The notes beneath the pieces are model-generated. The model saw nothing but the letters and a program-made list of their open reading frames with translations, made no database searches and was not told the DNA's origin. From the NCBI GenBank assembly GCA_027532905.1, contig JAPZUA010000001.1, positions 335,565-399,564 on the forward strand: a stretch of 64,000 bases of DNA. Reading direction: 5' to 3'. Origin of the DNA: Magnetospirillum sp. Lineage in GTDB: Bacteria; Pseudomonadota; Alphaproteobacteria; CACIAM-22H2. A program made the position numbers and the translations under genes. Positions 63,685-64,000 of this stretch are shown piece after piece (within the stretch, counting starts at the first letter, position 1; each line of letters opens with the position of its first letter).

Positions 63685-64000
63685 TCACTTCAGGTTCGCG
63701 AACCAGAGCCGCACATACTCGTCGGCGAACACCGGCACGTCGAGCGCGTTGCGCATCGCCCAGGCGACCGGCTGCTGGTGGATCGGGATAAACAAGGCTT
63801 CGTCGCGCGCGATCTTCAGCGACTCGGTCAGCATTGCGCGCCGCTTGGTCTCGTCGAGCTCGGTGCCGGCCGCGTCGGCCAACGCGTCGAGGCGCGGCAC
63901 GACCAGGCCGTTCGGGTTGTTGCCGCCGAACGTGCCGCGGCGCGAGGCGAAGATCGCCGACAGCACGCTGTAGGTGTCCATCGGCGGCAGCGTGGCCCAG
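63685..64000 (-). CDS. ABC transporter family 5 substrate-binding protein, C-terminal part
   Basis: The frame is open to the right edge (ends W-A-T-L-P-P at the boundary), so only the last 104 codons are present. MDTYSVLSAIFASRR, RRAMLTESLKIARDEALF and IPIHQQPVAWAMRN are typical of the C-terminal region of family 5 (peptide, nickel or opine) binding proteins. It heads the DppBCDF-type operon. The signal peptide lies outside the window. Confidence 0.8.
   Translation of the reverse strand, partial: WATLPPMDTYSVLSAIFASRRGTFGGNNPNGLVVPRLDALADAAGTELDETKRRAMLTESLKIARDEALFIPIHQQPVAWAMRNALDVPVFADEYVRLWFANLK

Overview
The window is GC-rich chromosomal DNA from an alphaproteobacterium, most likely of the Rhodospirillales type. 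This is inferred from the fused CheA-receiver protein, the ATGA-overlapped operons, the BMP-type nucleoside transporter with deoC/deoA/deoB, and the DUF2126/ATP-grasp cluster; no rRNA gene is present to confirm it. Coding density is high. Two segments look different from the rest: an AT-richer islet at about 0.7-3.6 kb, and an island at 38.15-46.04 kb bounded by a repeated tRNA-Thr 5' half.

Left part. An S49 peptidase end and a small membrane protein precede the AT-rich islet. The islet holds a GIY-YIG nuclease gene broken by an in-frame TAA, two related two-helix membrane proteins of unknown function, and a minus-strand gene remnant. Then come an esterase lipoprotein, a DUF4345 protein and a D-threonine-aldolase-like enzyme. 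From 6.1 to 15.6 kb lies a nucleoside uptake and breakdown locus: BMP-family binding protein, ATPase, two permeases, purine nucleoside phosphorylase, deoC, deoA and deoB. A lambda-exonuclease-like (YqaJ) gene on the other strand interrupts it. Next are an NmrA-like reductase with a divergent AraC regulator, hemN behind a perfect FNR/FixK-type palindrome, an M20 peptidase, modABC behind a ModE-type palindrome, apt, a four-PAS histidine kinase and a DUF938 protein.

Middle. The minus strand from 33.4 to 26.5 kb carries a three-gene set: DUF2126 transglutaminase, circularly permuted ATP-grasp/alpha-E fusion, and small transglutaminase. The set is known by conservation but poorly understood. A 24-bp tandem duplication between its last two genes makes a 10-codon mini-ORF that keeps ATGA coupling on both sides. 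An MFS exporter, several small unknown proteins and a lone iron-type ABC permease follow. The island then begins inside a tRNA-Thr 5' half (38,153) and ends in the intact tRNA-Thr(TGT) at 46,000. It carries a sugar-acid dehydratase (IlvD/Edd), a two-gene NAD-dependent formate dehydrogenase (fdsB-type NuoE/NuoF fusion plus fdsA) and the C-terminal remnant of a tyrosine recombinase beside the tRNA.

Right part. After the tRNA come a GlcG/HbpS-like protein, an unknown protein, a cheA-cheW pair without other che genes, an overlapping P450/TAXI-binding-protein pair and a DEAD-box helicase. A catabolic block fills 54.5-64 kb: a GatC/AtzG-like small protein, an amidase and 5-oxoprolinase subunits B, C and A on the plus strand, converging by 4 bp on an amidohydrolase and a dipeptide-type ABC transporter on the minus strand. 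Together they suggest import and hydrolysis of amide or lactam nitrogen compounds.
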